DNA of 64,000 nucleotides. It comes from Paenibacillus antarcticus (GTDB lineage Bacteria; Bacillota; Bacilli; Paenibacillales; Paenibacillaceae). Positions 1-9,245 of this stretch are shown piece by piece; within the stretch, counting starts at the first letter, position 1, and every line of letters starts with the position of its first letter. The notes under the pieces were generated by a model that saw only the letters and a list, made by a program, of their open reading frames with translations, was not told where the DNA came from and did no database searches. Made by a program: the position numbers and the translations under genes. The DNA lies in the NCBI RefSeq assembly GCF_001637225.1, contig NZ_LVJI01000015.1, forward strand, positions 62,001 to 126,000. The letters are read 5' to 3'.

Positions 1-580
1 GTTCTCCTGAAGCAACAATGGTATCAAATGAAGATGAGGTTGCTCCATGATTACGCATATAGAATTCCATCGCAAGATCAACTTCACGTTCCGTCATCCC
101 AGGCTTCACAACATTCAGAATATAATTGAATGTTTCATCAGCAAGGTCAGCTGCACGTTGCATGACCTTAACTTCTTCCTCATCCTTAAATATCCGCAAC
201 TGCTCTACTAGCCCCTTAACAGGGATAAGTTCAATCTCAGGTTCCAACTGTTCCTTGTACGTAGTATATGCGCTATAAGATACATCATCCTGTTCGAAAC
301 CAAGCTGTGTAATCTTACTGCTGACAAGTAGCTCTTTCACATTATCCATCACTTTAGTACCATGTTCCACAACCGTAAAGCCCTTAGCTTGTTGCGGTGC
401 TTGTGTCATGTAACGGAAATCTGTTAGTAAATATGCATTAGACATCGTCACTAGAACATATCCTGATGATCCAGTAAATCCTGTCAAATAACGACGATTA
501 ATTGGACTCGTGATAAATATAGCTTCCACATTCTTCTTTTGCATGCCTTCACGTAACTTAAGTACTCTTAAATTTTCCAT
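1..580 (-). CDS. pepP: Xaa-Pro aminopeptidase/dipeptidase (M24), N-terminal part
   Basis: The reading frame opens at an ATG at 580 preceded by a GGGAG ribosome site and runs off the left edge of the window, so only about 193 residues are visible. The translation starts MENLRVLKLREGMQKKNVEA and continues with the creatinase-type N-terminal domain (TSPINRRYLTGFTGSSG, then LLTDFRY), then begins the M24 metallopeptidase domain (MTEREVDLAMEFYMR). The metal-binding residues lie outside the window. The family removes N-terminal residues preceding proline in the cytoplasm. The position directly downstream of aroQ matches yqhT after yqhS in Bacillus. The exact substrate class (aminopeptidase or dipeptidase) cannot be decided from this part. 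Confidence 0.88.
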   Translation of the reverse strand, partial: MENLRVLKLREGMQKKNVEAIFITSPINRRYLTGFTGSSGYVLVTMSNAYLLTDFRYMTQAPQQAKGFTVVEHGTKVMDNVKELLVSSKITQLGFEQDDVSYSAYTTYKEQLEPEIELIPVKGLVEQLRIFKDEEEVKVMQRAADLADETFNYILNVVKPGMTEREVDLAMEFYMRNHGATSSSFDTIVASGE

Positions 581-628
581 TATGTGATCTCCCTCTCTAA
601 AGACAGACTCAAGGAGAGCAATACATGC

Positions 629-1075
629 CTACTGTCCTTGATCTTCCAAATGACGTACCAGTGCAATTAGTCCAAGTTCATAACTTAATGCACCGAATCC
701 AGCAATTTGCCCGAGCGCAACAGGAGCAATCACAGACGTGTGTCGAAAAGACTCCCTAGAGTGAATATTGGATAAATGTACCTCTACTGTCGGAATGCGT
801 ACAGAACTAATCGCATCACGTAACGCATAGCTGTAATGGGTTAACGCACCTGGATTAATAATAATCCCGTTTGCTTTCTCCATTGCTTCATGAATCCAAT
901 CGATCATAATGCCTTCATGATTCGATTGATAGAAGGAAATATCAACACCCAGATTAGTTGCTTGCTTCCGAATATTATCTTCAATAGATTGTAAGTTTTG
1001 TGACCCATAAATACCTGGTTCCCTTACACCCAAGAGATTAAGGTTCGGTCCGTTGATCACCCATATGGTATTCAA
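629..1075 (-). CDS. aroQ: 3-dehydroquinate dehydratase, type II
   Basis: This 148-residue protein has the normal length of type II dehydroquinases, which dehydrate 3-dehydroquinate to 3-dehydroshikimate in the shikimate pathway and assemble as cytoplasmic dodecamers. Visible signatures are [10 protein letters not shown] near the N-terminus, the active-site tyrosine segment (EPGIYGS), [16 protein letters not shown] in the middle, and [15 protein letters not shown] before the C-terminal third. The start is a TTG at 1075 behind a GGGTGGG stretch; no ATG lies in frame nearby. It sits between yqhR and pepP exactly as yqhS does in Bacillus, with 48 bp to pepP, so co-transcription is likely. Confidence 0.95.
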   Translation of the reverse strand: MNTIWVINGPNLNLLGVREPGIYGSQNLQSIEDNIRKQATNLGVDISFYQSNHEGIMIDWIHEAMEKANGIIINPGALTHYSYALRDAISSVRIPTVEVHLSNIHSRESFRHTSVIAPVALGQIAGFGALSYELGLIALVRHLEDQGQ

Positions 1076-1156
1076 ATTGATAATCCCACCCTTATAATCA
1101 AATAACCATCTGCTATTTTACCATAGGGAATGTATTCTTGAGAAGCTATTTCGAGC

Positions 1157-1651
1157 TCAGCCTTCTACTTTCTTAGGTTCTCTCATCCTTTCGTCTGTAA
1201 ATTCCATCGCAATCGTGTAACCAATGAACAAACCCCATAATAGAAACAAACAGAATTCACTAATAATCGTTGTTGAGGATAGACCTGATAATGGCTTCAC
1301 CATATCGAATAACGGGCCTACCACCACAAATATAATAGCCCACCAAATAATCCCATATATCATCCCGGGCCAAGGTCCCTTCAACTTTCGAAAAAGAGCG
1401 GCATAGATAAGTGCTACCACAATCGAAAATGCTATGAAAAATAATAATCCCACGAGCTGACCCGCTCCACTTTTTAAAAATTGATTCTTAAAAAAGGGTT
1501 CGGCTAAATACGCTGGAATCACATTCGTGAATTTAAAAATATAGAAAACCCAATGCATGGTTCCCCAAATGACGCCTGCAAAAAAACCAAGTTCTAAAGC
1601 AAATGTATACGCATTGGTATATGTATGAGTTGATTGTTGGTGTTGATTCAT
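1157..1651 (-). CDS. yqhR: YqhR-like conserved membrane protein
   Basis: This is a 164-residue protein with four hydrophobic segments (about residues 17-37, 62-84, 95-113 and 130-148) and a charged C-terminal tail, so it is an integral membrane protein. Its function is unknown. The assignment rests on synteny: in Bacillus yqhR lies between yqhQ and yqhS/aroQ, as here, and the size and topology fit. The start ATG at 1651 follows a GGGGGA ribosome site. It is divergent from yqhQ across about 215 bp and is followed by aroQ 81 bp downstream. Confidence 0.75.
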   Translation of the reverse strand: MNQHQQSTHTYTNAYTFALELGFFAGVIWGTMHWVFYIFKFTNVIPAYLAEPFFKNQFLKSGAGQLVGLLFFIAFSIVVALIYAALFRKLKGPWPGMIYGIIWWAIIFVVVGPLFDMVKPLSGLSSTTIISEFCLFLLWGLFIGYTIAMEFTDERMREPKKVEG

Positions 1652-1866
1652 AATAATCCCCCTAGTATTGTGATCTTTTCTTTAAAATCTTCTATGCCTA
1701 GTATGTTCATTTCGTTCTTGAGTAAACCACAACGATGTAGCATCTATTCCAATGGAAACAAACCAAAATCTCCTTATATTTTAGTTAAGTAGATATTGAA
1801 GAGGAAATTCGATACAATAGTATTAAAGAATTCAAAAAAATAACCCATATAGGGAAGGTGAACTGG

Positions 1867-2859
1867 TTGCCTCAAGAGTCTAAGTCTATCAGCTATGGTG
1901 GCCAAGCCGTCATTGAAGGTGTAATGTTTGGCGGAAAGAATATCAACGTTACAGCTGTGAGACGTAAAAACAATGAAATCACATTTTTAGAAGTGCCCCG
2001 TGAAGATAAATCATGGATAAAGAAATTACGTAAGATTCCTCTCATTAGAGGTATTGTCAGCCTTATAGATTCCAGTGCGAAGGGATCAAAGCATTTGAAT
2101 TACTCAGCGGATGCCTATGCGGATGATGAGACATCACCAGAAGAACGTGTCCAGCAGAAAACAAAAGAAAAATCCAGCATGAGCCTAACGATGATGATTG
2201 GTGTTGCAGCAGTGGGAGTACTTTCATTTATCGTGGGTAAGCTAATCTTCACGCTTCTACCTGTATTCCTTGAAGATTTCATATTTGGCGAGTTGTTTAA
2301 TAATTACATTCTGCATAACTTAGTAGAAGGTGTAATCAAACTAGCACTACTCCTCGTATATCTTTGGGTCATTACATTAACCCCTGTTGTTAAGCGCTTA
2401 TTTCAATATCATGGTGCGGAGCACAAAGTCATTACTACCTTCGAAGCTGGCGAAGAATTGACAGTAGCGAACGTACAGAAACATAGCCGTCTTCATTATC
2501 GTTGCGGTAGCAGTTTCATGATGCTTACCATTTTGTTAGGCGTTATCATTTATTCCGTCGTACCATGGGACAATATGGTGGATCGTGTTTTACAACGTCT
2601 TGTGTTATTACCAGTCGTTATGGCGGTTTCCTTTGAATTTCTGAAGTTCACGAATGCGATGAGAGATATACCAGTCTTACGATTCTTAGGTTATCCTGGC
2701 CTCTGGTTGCAGTTACTTACGACTAAAGAGCCTCTGGACGAACAAGTAGAAGTTTCGATCGCTTCCTTTAACCGAATGAGAGAATTAGACATTGAGATCG
2801 AGAACTCAAAGGTTAATTCAACACTCAGAAACGGAGTACTAGATGCTGTGAAAGGGTGA
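1867..2859 (+). CDS. yqhQ: YqhQ-like membrane protein, DUF1385
   Basis: This protein is about 330 residues and belongs to the DUF1385 family. The conserved N-terminal segment ISYGGQAVIEGVMFGG and the central RLFQYHGAEHKVITTFEAGE followed by HSRLHYRCGSS are diagnostic of the family. Four or five hydrophobic segments follow residue 100. The biochemical function of the family is not established. The longest frame begins at a GTG at 1858, but the AAGGTG ribosome site is better spaced from the TTG at 1867, so I use that start. The gene is followed after 7 bp by a small membrane protein gene, which suggests an operon. Confidence 0.85.
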   Translation: MPQESKSISYGGQAVIEGVMFGGKNINVTAVRRKNNEITFLEVPREDKSWIKKLRKIPLIRGIVSLIDSSAKGSKHLNYSADAYADDETSPEERVQQKTKEKSSMSLTMMIGVAAVGVLSFIVGKLIFTLLPVFLEDFIFGELFNNYILHNLVEGVIKLALLLVYLWVITLTPVVKRLFQYHGAEHKVITTFEAGEELTVANVQKHSRLHYRCGSSFMMLTILLGVIIYSVVPWDNMVDRVLQRLVLLPVVMAVSFEFLKFTNAMRDIPVLRFLGYPGLWLQLLTTKEPLDEQVEVSIASFNRMRELDIEIENSKVNSTLRNGVLDAVKG

Positions 2860-2866
2860 GGATACG

Positions 2867-3196
2867 ATGAAGAGTAAATCTTTTGTCACATGGGCAGTAA
2901 TCATATTAGCAGCATTAGGTTTACTGAACGATGTCGTATACGGAAATTTCCAGTTACTCAAAAATCTTCTTCTCCCAGTCCTTGTGTTTGTAGTGATATT
3001 TCTATTATTCAAATACTATCAGCCTAGACGATTCAAGCAACCCAAGGTGAATCCATCGCGTAAGACCATGGATAAAGTTACTGGCATCAGAAAGAGCTCC
3101 TCAAACACAGCTTCTACGAAGAAAAAAAATTATCCATTTCAAGTTATTGATGGTAAAAAGGGTAAAAATGATGATCAAATGCCTAAATATCATTAG
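2867..3196 (+). CDS. YqhP-like small membrane protein
   Basis: This 109-residue protein has two hydrophobic segments near the N-terminus (about residues 8-22 and 32-49), then a basic, probably disordered tail rich in Lys, Ser and Asn. The position between yqhQ and yqhO matches yqhP of Bacillus, and the general architecture agrees, but I see no diagnostic motif, so the identity rests on synteny. A GAGG ribosome site lies 5 bp before the ATG. It probably shares a transcript with yqhQ, ending at the hairpin at 3225-3275. Function unknown. Confidence 0.65.
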   Translation: MKSKSFVTWAVIILAALGLLNDVVYGNFQLLKNLLLPVLVFVVIFLLFKYYQPRRFKQPKVNPSRKTMDKVTGIRKSSSNTASTKKKNYPFQVIDGKKGKNDDQMPKYH

Positions 3197-3224
3197 AACC
3201 GAATTTGCTTTTACGGCATTGAAA

Positions 3225-3275
3225 AAAAGAAGGTACTCGTTAAATCCTTAGGGATAATAACGAGTACCTTCTTTT
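3225..3275. terminator. Bidirectional intrinsic terminator between yqhP-like gene and yqhO
   Basis: A perfect 18-bp inverted repeat (3225-3242 with 3258-3275) with a 15-nt loop is flanked by A-rich and T-rich tracts on both sides. It separates two convergent genes and so can stop transcription from both directions. Confidence 0.9.
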
Positions 3276-3296
3276 CTTTTTATTCATTCAACAATC

Positions 3297-4217
3297 TCAA
3301 CCTTCCCACGTACCAAAGAACTTGTTTCCTGCGTCAAATCCAGACTGGAACAACGCCATACTTTCTGCCCTCGTAATATGAAAATTTGTGGTGCTCACAC
3401 CCAACGTAGGAATTTTGATCGTACGAAAACTCCTATCTCGCTCGATATACCTTTCATCATGTGCTGACAACATTGTCTCAAACAACGCCTGTAGCATCGT
3501 AAATGGTCCTCGAATAGTGTGTGGCAGTCCTTCTTTCTTACCAACCATCTGAAAGCCAATCGTAGGAATAGGTAAGCCCGTCGCTCTCGATATTACATCA
3601 TCAAATAACCATAATGGGAAATTACTTAATAGCGCACCATCTACAATATAAACAAACTGGTCTACAAACGACTTGTCTTTAGCTGCAATCCCGATCTGTC
3701 TGAGTCTAACTGGATCGAAGAAATAAGGAATACTTGTGCTCATCCTGACTGCTTTTGCTATTTCAAACTTGTCAGGATTGAAACCGAATTTCCTTAGTCC
3801 ATCAGGAAGAATTAATATTGTCCCATTACTAATATCAGAAGCCACGATCTGTAATTTCCCCTGGGGAAGATCTGAGAAGGTGGATATTTGCTTCTCTAAT
3901 AACACATTTCGTATCCATTGCTCAAGTGCCTCTCCTGAATATAATCCCTTCTTTAACAATACTCGGAGTGGTGGACCAATGAATTTGGTATTAAATATGA
4001 CTGATCTCTTTAGAAAGGATGTGAAAGGCGTCTGGTTAATGATCTCGTTCATTTCATCTGCAGTAAACCCAGCAGCCAATAATGAGGCTACGATGGCACC
4101 TGAAGACGTCCCAGCAAGCTTATGAAAGACTATATTAGCCTGCTCCGCGGATTTAACAGCACCGACAAGAGAAACCCCTTTCACACCGCCTCCTTCAAAA
4201 ACGGCATTAATTAGCAT
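3297..4217 (-). CDS. yqhO: YqhO-like patatin-family phospholipase/lipid acyl hydrolase
   Basis: The protein is about 306 residues if read from the ATG at 4217, which has a GGGGGA ribosome site; an in-frame ATG at 4241 lacks one. It shows the patatin Ser-Asp dyad: oxyanion motif FEGGGVKG at the N-terminus, nucleophile elbow AGTSSGAI (GxSxG) around residue 35, and VDGALLSNFP carrying the catalytic Asp. Patatins hydrolyse ester bonds of membrane or neutral lipids; the natural substrate is unknown. There is no signal peptide, so it is cytoplasmic or peripheral. Synteny with yqhP/yqhQ supports the yqhO name. Confidence 0.88.
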   Translation of the reverse strand: MLINAVFEGGGVKGVSLVGAVKSAEQANIVFHKLAGTSSGAIVASLLAAGFTADEMNEIINQTPFTSFLKRSVIFNTKFIGPPLRVLLKKGLYSGEALEQWIRNVLLEKQISTFSDLPQGKLQIVASDISNGTILILPDGLRKFGFNPDKFEIAKAVRMSTSIPYFFDPVRLRQIGIAAKDKSFVDQFVYIVDGALLSNFPLWLFDDVISRATGLPIPTIGFQMVGKKEGLPHTIRGPFTMLQALFETMLSAHDERYIERDRSFRTIKIPTLGVSTTNFHITRAESMALFQSGFDAGNKFFGTWEG

Positions 4218-4225
4218 ATAACAAA

Positions 4226-4268
4226 TCCCCCGTTTACTCATAATAATGTTATCTATGAGAACGGGGGA
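4226..4268 (-). promoter_or_regulatory. Hairpin covering the yqhO ribosome-binding site
   Basis: The repeat TCCCCCGTT (4226-4234) pairs with AACGGGGGA (4260-4268) and an inner CTCATA/TATGAG stem extends it. In the minus-strand transcript the 3' arm contains the GGGGGA that serves yqhO, so the hairpin would hide the ribosome site. It also lies directly after the upstream hydrolase gene and may serve as its terminator, although the following T-tract is weak. Confidence 0.55.
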
Positions 4269-4287
4269 CTTTTCATGACTAATTATG

Positions 4288-5868
4288 TTAATTTCTGCTG
4301 TAATATGAAGTCAGTTCGGGAATTAATCCAAGTGGATTCTTCAGTAAATCTTTTGCACTAAAAAATACACTTCCACCCACATCAGGCTTACTTGCATTGA
4401 ATTTCAGTTGGTTAATAATCTCTTGTGCACTCTGCCAACCAATTTCGGTAGTACCAAGTTTATACGGGGCCTGACCGATATAAAGATTTACATCTGTCCC
4501 CTTCACTTCATTTGCCCACCAATTCACCAACGTATCATATTTCACTTCGGGTCTAGACAAGCTCCAATATATTTGTGGAGCGACATAGTCAACCCAACCA
4601 TTCTTAATCCATGTTCGAATATCTGCATAATAATTGTCGTAGGCTGTGATGCTTGCTTTGGTATCCGAACCAGTAATATCTACATTCTTGTTACGCCATA
4701 CCCCAAATGGACTTACTCCAAAAGAAATTTGTGGTTTAACCGCATGAATGGATTGATCTAATTGTGCAATGAACTGATTTAAATTGTCACGACGCCAGTT
4801 ATCTTTGGACGCTATTTGAGTTGGATTATATGTTCTAAAGGTGCTGTCATCATTAAATGTAACGCCTGTTGGATAGAAATAATCATCGAGGTGAACACCA
4901 TCAATATTATAATTCGAAACAACTTCCATAATGACATCGATCACATGTGCACGCGCTTCCGGAATACCAGGGTTAATAATTAGCTGGCCTTTGGCATTCA
5001 CAATCCATTCCGGATGTTCTATCGCAACATGATTACTCGCCAGTTTGGATGTAACTGCGTCTGTATTCGCACGGAATGGATTAAACCACGCATGAAATTC
5101 CATGCCTCTCGCATGTGTCTCATCGATCATATATTGGAGTGGATCATACCCAGGATTTACTCCTTGCGTCCCTGTTAACACCTTAGACCATGGAACCAAT
5201 GTCGAAGGATATAATGCATCTCCTACTGGACGAACTTGAACAAATACCGTGTTCAAGCCAATGGCCTGTAAACGGTCAAGCATAGTAACATACTCTTCTT
5301 TCTGCTTTTCCACTTTTCCATAGGAAGCAGCTGAGGGCCAATCCAAATTATACACACTAGATACCCAAGCCCCTCGAAGTGAAGAGAGATCTGTTTCGTT
5401 ATTACCACCGTTATCAGGCAATGTTGCACTACTTATTAATGTTACACTCTGTTCTAACTGATTCCAATTCACCTGTAATCCAAGTGACTCTCCTACGAAC
5501 CGCAAAGGTACCATTGTACGATTATTTCTGGACTGTACAGACGCATCTAACGTTACTACAGAACCATTTACCTCTGCTGTCTTCTTCCCATTAACAAGTT
5601 TAATATAAGCTGTATCACTCTCTATAGTGACCGTCTTCGTACTTTGAGACCAAGCTACTGAAGCTCCTAACCCTTCACTAATCACGCGTAAAGGAACTAA
5701 TGTTACATTTAATTTGGGCAATACATAGGGTGGTGTATCACTTGTAAGTTCAACCCCATCTAGTAGAATCTTTATACTTTTACTAGAGTGTGCCTGAGCT
5801 GAAAAACTTGTTAAAGGTAGCATGATGATTACAATAAGAGCCATGATGATCCATCTATTAAACTTCAT
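4288..5868 (-). CDS. Surface glycoside hydrolase-like protein (GHL10) with copper amine oxidase N domain
   Basis: The product is about 526 residues from the ATG at 5868 (GGAAGG ribosome site). A signal peptide covers about residues 1-28. Residues 35-140 form a copper amine oxidase N-terminal type domain, here as two similar halves (VPLRVISEGLGASVAWSQ and VPLRFVGESLGLQVNWNQ); in Paenibacillus such modules occur on many exported proteins and do not imply amine oxidase activity. From about residue 160 the protein matches the GHL10/YngK family (LRGAWVSSVYNLDWPS, GLNTVFVQVRPVGDALYPS, FHAWFNPFR, DGVHLDDYFYP), a TIM-barrel putative glycosidase of unknown substrate. It is probably secreted or cell-wall associated. 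Confidence 0.85.
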   Translation of the reverse strand: MKFNRWIIMALIVIIMLPLTSFSAQAHSSKSIKILLDGVELTSDTPPYVLPKLNVTLVPLRVISEGLGASVAWSQSTKTVTIESDTAYIKLVNGKKTAEVNGSVVTLDASVQSRNNRTMVPLRFVGESLGLQVNWNQLEQSVTLISSATLPDNGGNNETDLSSLRGAWVSSVYNLDWPSAASYGKVEKQKEEYVTMLDRLQAIGLNTVFVQVRPVGDALYPSTLVPWSKVLTGTQGVNPGYDPLQYMIDETHARGMEFHAWFNPFRANTDAVTSKLASNHVAIEHPEWIVNAKGQLIINPGIPEARAHVIDVIMEVVSNYNIDGVHLDDYFYPTGVTFNDDSTFRTYNPTQIASKDNWRRDNLNQFIAQLDQSIHAVKPQISFGVSPFGVWRNKNVDITGSDTKASITAYDNYYADIRTWIKNGWVDYVAPQIYWSLSRPEVKYDTLVNWWANEVKGTDVNLYIGQAPYKLGTTEIGWQSAQEIINQLKFNASKPDVGGSVFFSAKDLLKNPLGLIPELTSYYSRN

Positions 5869-5922
5869 AATTATACCTTCCTTTCGATTCATAGATTCAT
5901 ATGAAATAAACAATATAAAAAA

Positions 5923-5953
5923 AGCATCTGTCTCTGATGGGGGGACAGATGCT
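5923..5953 (-). terminator. Intrinsic terminator of mntR
   Basis: AGCATCTGTC and GACAGATGCT form a perfect 10-bp stem, followed on the minus strand by a run of seven T, just after the mntR stop codon. Confidence 0.9.
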
Positions 5954-5957
5954 ATGC

Positions 5958-6383
5958 TTACGAATCACTGACTAATTCCTTATGAACATCACGTAATTCT
6001 TGGATACGTGTTTGGTCCCGACGAAAATATTCTACAAGTATCTCAATCTGAGTAATTGAGTCCCAACTTAAATGGTGTTCAATTCCTTCAACATCATTAT
6101 ATATATTTTCATGTTGAACGCCGATTAACGTTAAGAATTGCTCTAACAATTGATGGCGATCTACTAGGCGCTTACCAATTTTCTTCCCTTTTGTCGTTAA
6201 AATAAGACCGCGATATTTCTCATAAATGAGATATTCATCTTTGTCTAATTTTTGAATCATCTTGGTAACGGATGAAGGATGCACCTCTAATCCTTCGGCT
6301 ATATCCGAGACACGCGCATAACCTTTTTCATCGATTAGCTTATAGATGCGCTCTAAGTAATCCTCCATACTTGGCGTTGGCAT
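5958..6383 (-). CDS. mntR: Manganese-responsive DtxR-family regulator
   Basis: The 141-residue product read from the ATG at 6383 begins [20 protein letters not shown] and matches Bacillus MntR in length and almost throughout ([20 protein letters not shown] in the winged-helix domain, [14 protein letters not shown], and [12 protein letters not shown] with the His and Glu metal ligands). MntR represses Mn(II) importers and activates exporters when manganese is plentiful. A longer frame to 6506 exists, but the GAGGG ribosome site and family length decide for 6383. It lies next to the yqh cluster, as in Bacillus. No MntR operator was seen locally. Confidence 0.95.
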   Translation of the reverse strand: MPTPSMEDYLERIYKLIDEKGYARVSDIAEGLEVHPSSVTKMIQKLDKDEYLIYEKYRGLILTTKGKKIGKRLVDRHQLLEQFLTLIGVQHENIYNDVEGIEHHLSWDSITQIEILVEYFRRDQTRIQELRDVHKELVSDS

Positions 6384-6619
6384 CTTCTTCCCTCTTTTCT
6401 CTTGACGAAGATTATTAAGATACAATCCTACGTAACTCGATAATCCATCTCTAATAAACATAATTCTAATTCCGAATACCTGCTTATGTAATGATACATG
6501 TTTCACGAGACACTTTGCAAGTCCCGTCGTTGGTGGATAACTCTGAAGTCAAATATTTACTCGGCTATATCCAGTACCAATGACATAGACTAACCTCTAA
6601 TAAAAAAGGGGGATTACAC

Positions 6620-7690
6620 ATGGTAAATGGATTAAAAGAACAACCTGTAAAAACAATAAAGCCAACAAAGCCATTTATTCCTGACCTTGTTTACTTCGAA
6701 CCAGATTCGCTGAATTATCCTAAAGGTGCTGCGATCATGCAATGGGTAAGAGATCAAGACATCCCTTATCGAATGACAACCTCACATAATCGAATTACTA
6801 ACTTACCCGGAGACACTGACGCTCAAAAATATAAAAATGCGAAACGAACACTTGTCGTTGGAGTCCGTAAAACACTTAAATTTGATCAATCCAAACCCTC
6901 AGCTGAGTATGCTATCCCCATATCAACAGGATGCATGGCTCATTGCCATTATTGTTATCTTCAAACAACGCTCGGTGCCAAACCGTATATCCGTGTTTAC
7001 GTGAATACCGATGATGTCATTTCCGCAGCGAAACAGTATATTGACGAACGAGCGCCTGAAATCACCCGGTTTGAGGCAGCATGTACATCTGACCCCGTTG
7101 GACTAGAGCATATCACGGGTTCTCTTGCCGAATTGATTACATTTATGGCTAGCGAAGAATTAGGCCGACTACGTTTTGTAACCAAGTTCCATCATGTTGA
7201 TTCCTTACTCCCATTACAACATAACGGACATACACGCATACGATTCAGTATCAATGCTGATTATGTCATTCGCCAGTTCGAGCCCGCCACTTCCAACTTC
7301 AGTGAACGCATTGAAGCTGCTGGAAAAATAGCACACGCAGGGTATCCACTTGGATTCATCATCGCACCTATCATTTGGTATGACGGATGGCAGGATGGTT
7401 ATGCTGATTTACTCAAGCGACTTGGAGAAACGCTTCCCAAAGATGCCACAGAAGATCTTACCTTCGAATTAATTCAGCATAGATTCACTAAGACTGCGAA
7501 GACTCTGATTGAACAACGTTATCCCAAATCCAAACTTGAAATGGATATCGCCAAGCGCAAATCAAAATGGGGACGATGGGGACAATATAAATATGTCTAC
7601 CCTGATGAACAACAACATGCCCTGAGAGAATTTATCACAGAGCATATTTTCAAAAACTTCCCCAAGGCAACCATCGATTATTTCACTTAA
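6620..7690 (+). CDS. splB: Spore photoproduct lyase (radical SAM)
   Basis: The product is 356 residues. The radical-SAM cluster motif reads STGCMAHCHYCYLQTTLG around residue 100, with the CxxxCxxC spacing that binds [4Fe-4S]. Other family segments are SKPSAEYAIP, CTSDPVGLEHI, LRFVTKFHHVD, RFSINADYVI, and GYPLGFIIAPI. The enzyme reverses the spore photoproduct thymine dimer during germination, so the host is an endospore former. An AAGGGGGA ribosome site precedes the ATG. The stop codon overlaps the end of convergent ccdA by 4 bp, so no terminator separates the two. A sporulation-type promoter could not be firmly recognised. Confidence 0.96.
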   Translation: MVNGLKEQPVKTIKPTKPFIPDLVYFEPDSLNYPKGAAIMQWVRDQDIPYRMTTSHNRITNLPGDTDAQKYKNAKRTLVVGVRKTLKFDQSKPSAEYAIPISTGCMAHCHYCYLQTTLGAKPYIRVYVNTDDVISAAKQYIDERAPEITRFEAACTSDPVGLEHITGSLAELITFMASEELGRLRFVTKFHHVDSLLPLQHNGHTRIRFSINADYVIRQFEPATSNFSERIEAAGKIAHAGYPLGFIIAPIIWYDGWQDGYADLLKRLGETLPKDATEDLTFELIQHRFTKTAKTLIEQRYPKSKLEMDIAKRKSKWGRWGQYKYVYPDEQQHALREFITEHIFKNFPKATIDYFT

Positions 7691-8397
7691 AATTTCAGCC
7701 AGTCGGGTGTTATTTGTTGAAGCCAAATTGTAATTTTAAACATTTGATCTGTAAATAGCAATATCCCCATTAATAACATCAATGCTCCACCGATCTTCAT
7801 CATCAAGTTAGAATATTTCAGAATCCATTTCGTTGATCCAATAAAAAAAGCAAGGATGAAGAATGGAATCGCAAATCCAACCGTATATGCTGTAATTAGC
7901 GCTAACCACGTTCCAGGCTCACTTACTGCCATGGCAATGATAGCGGCAAGTATCGGCCCGATACACGGAGACCAACCCGCTGAGAATCCAATTCCAAATA
8001 TAAAAGAACCTATGTATCCTGCTGGCTTAAATTTCAAATCCATCTTACGTTCTCTCATAAGAAATTTCGGTTGAAAAATACCCAATAAGAAAAGGCCCAT
8101 CAACATGATCAAAATCGCTGATAACTGTCTAATTAATCCCCTATTATCAGAGAAGAAATGACCAAAGAATCCAGCACCCAAGCCAAGAGAATAGAACACT
8201 ACAGAGAAGCCAAGAATAAAAGCTAAGGTATGAGTTAGGGTCCGAAATCGGACTTCTTTTTTATTCTGCTCCGTCTTAATCTGTTGGACTGACATCCCTG
8301 TAATATAAGAGAGATACGAAGGATAGAGAGGCAAACAGCATGGTGAAATAAATGAAGCGAAACCTGCCATAAATGCAAGAGTTATATTAATTTCCAC
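7687..8397 (-). CDS. ccdA: CcdA-type cytochrome c biogenesis/thiol redox membrane protein
   Basis: This 236-residue protein has six hydrophobic segments. FISPCCLPLYPSYLSYITG near the N-terminus carries one conserved redox Cys, and GFSAGWSPCIGPILAAI in the fourth segment the other. CcdA moves reducing equivalents from cytoplasmic thioredoxin across the membrane for haem-thiol or other extracytoplasmic disulfide reduction. The start is a GTG at 8397 behind a perfect AGGAGG. It follows znuB by only 11 bp and is probably the last gene of the Zur-controlled zinc operon. Its end overlaps convergent splB. Confidence 0.88.
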   Translation of the reverse strand: MEINITLAFMAGFASFISPCCLPLYPSYLSYITGMSVQQIKTEQNKKEVRFRTLTHTLAFILGFSVVFYSLGLGAGFFGHFFSDNRGLIRQLSAILIMLMGLFLLGIFQPKFLMRERKMDLKFKPAGYIGSFIFGIGFSAGWSPCIGPILAAIIAMAVSEPGTWLALITAYTVGFAIPFFILAFFIGSTKWILKYSNLMMKIGGALMLLMGILLFTDQMFKITIWLQQITPDWLKF

Positions 8398-8408
8398 GCT
8401 TTTACCTC

Positions 8409-9218
8409 CTAATTAGGTAGACCTTTTTTCCCAATCATCGTTATCACAAGCATCGCTATCAATAATAGCACGATCGTTGCACCCGGAGCTAAATTCCATA
8501 TACCAGCTACCATCAAGCCGATCACGACCGCTGTTTCCGCAAACACGACAGATAATATGACCGAAGTTTTGAAACTACGTGCAATCAGTAAACTAATCGC
8601 TACAGGAATCGTTAATAGAGCCGATACTAATAAAGCCCCTACGATTTTAATTGCTGTACTGACTACGAGAGCTGTAAGAATCGTAATTAACATATTGAGC
8701 AACTTCACGGGTAATCCACTTACACTAGCAGCATCTTCTTCGAAACTTAGTACAAAGAACTCTTTAAAGAAAAGAGAGATCACAAGCACTACAATAACTG
8801 TAACGCCTCCAACCACATACAAATCCGTCGTATCTAACGTATAAATACTTCCAAATAGATAGCTCATGACGTCCGTATTATAACCCATTCCTAATGTGAA
8901 AAAGAGAGAAGCTAACGCAACGCCACCCGACATAATAATCGCGATGGATAACTCCGCATAACTTTTATAAGCTTTTCGCAATTTCTCAATGGCGAAGGAT
9001 GCAAGTACAGCAAATACCAAACCTGCACCAAGAGGATACACTTCAATTAGAAATCCTAGCGCAACACCAGCGATGGTCACGTGAGCAATGGTATCTCCAA
9101 TCATGGACAGCCTCCGAAGCACTAGGAAGATACCAATGAGTGGAGCTGTTAAACCAATAAGTATTCCACCGACAAGAGCTCGTTGAAAAAAATCACTAAA
9201 CAATATTTCAAGTGGCAA
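8409..9218 (-). CDS. znuB: Zinc ABC transporter permease
   Basis: The 269-residue product has about eight hydrophobic segments and belongs to the ABC-3 metal permease family (GLTAPLIGIFLVLRRLSMIG, DTIAHVTIAGVALGF, IVGALLVSALLTIPVA). It forms the membrane channel for Zn(II) with ZnuC and ZnuA. The start is TTG at 9218 with a GGAG ribosome site. It lies 27 bp after znuC and 11 bp before ccdA. The metal (Zn rather than Mn) is inferred from the His-rich binding protein and the Zur-type operator, not from the permease itself. Confidence 0.9.
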   Translation of the reverse strand: MPLEILFSDFFQRALVGGILIGLTAPLIGIFLVLRRLSMIGDTIAHVTIAGVALGFLIEVYPLGAGLVFAVLASFAIEKLRKAYKSYAELSIAIIMSGGVALASLFFTLGMGYNTDVMSYLFGSIYTLDTTDLYVVGGVTVIVVLVISLFFKEFFVLSFEEDAASVSGLPVKLLNMLITILTALVVSTAIKIVGALLVSALLTIPVAISLLIARSFKTSVILSVVFAETAVVIGLMVAGIWNLAPGATIVLLLIAMLVITMIGKKGLPN

Positions 9219-9245
9219 TAATAACGTCTCCTTATTCTGTTTCCA

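Noticed and set aside
6540..6619. Sporulation-type (SigG) promoter before splB
   Set aside because: A CATAGACTA segment resembles the -10, but no matching -35 at the right distance could be found.
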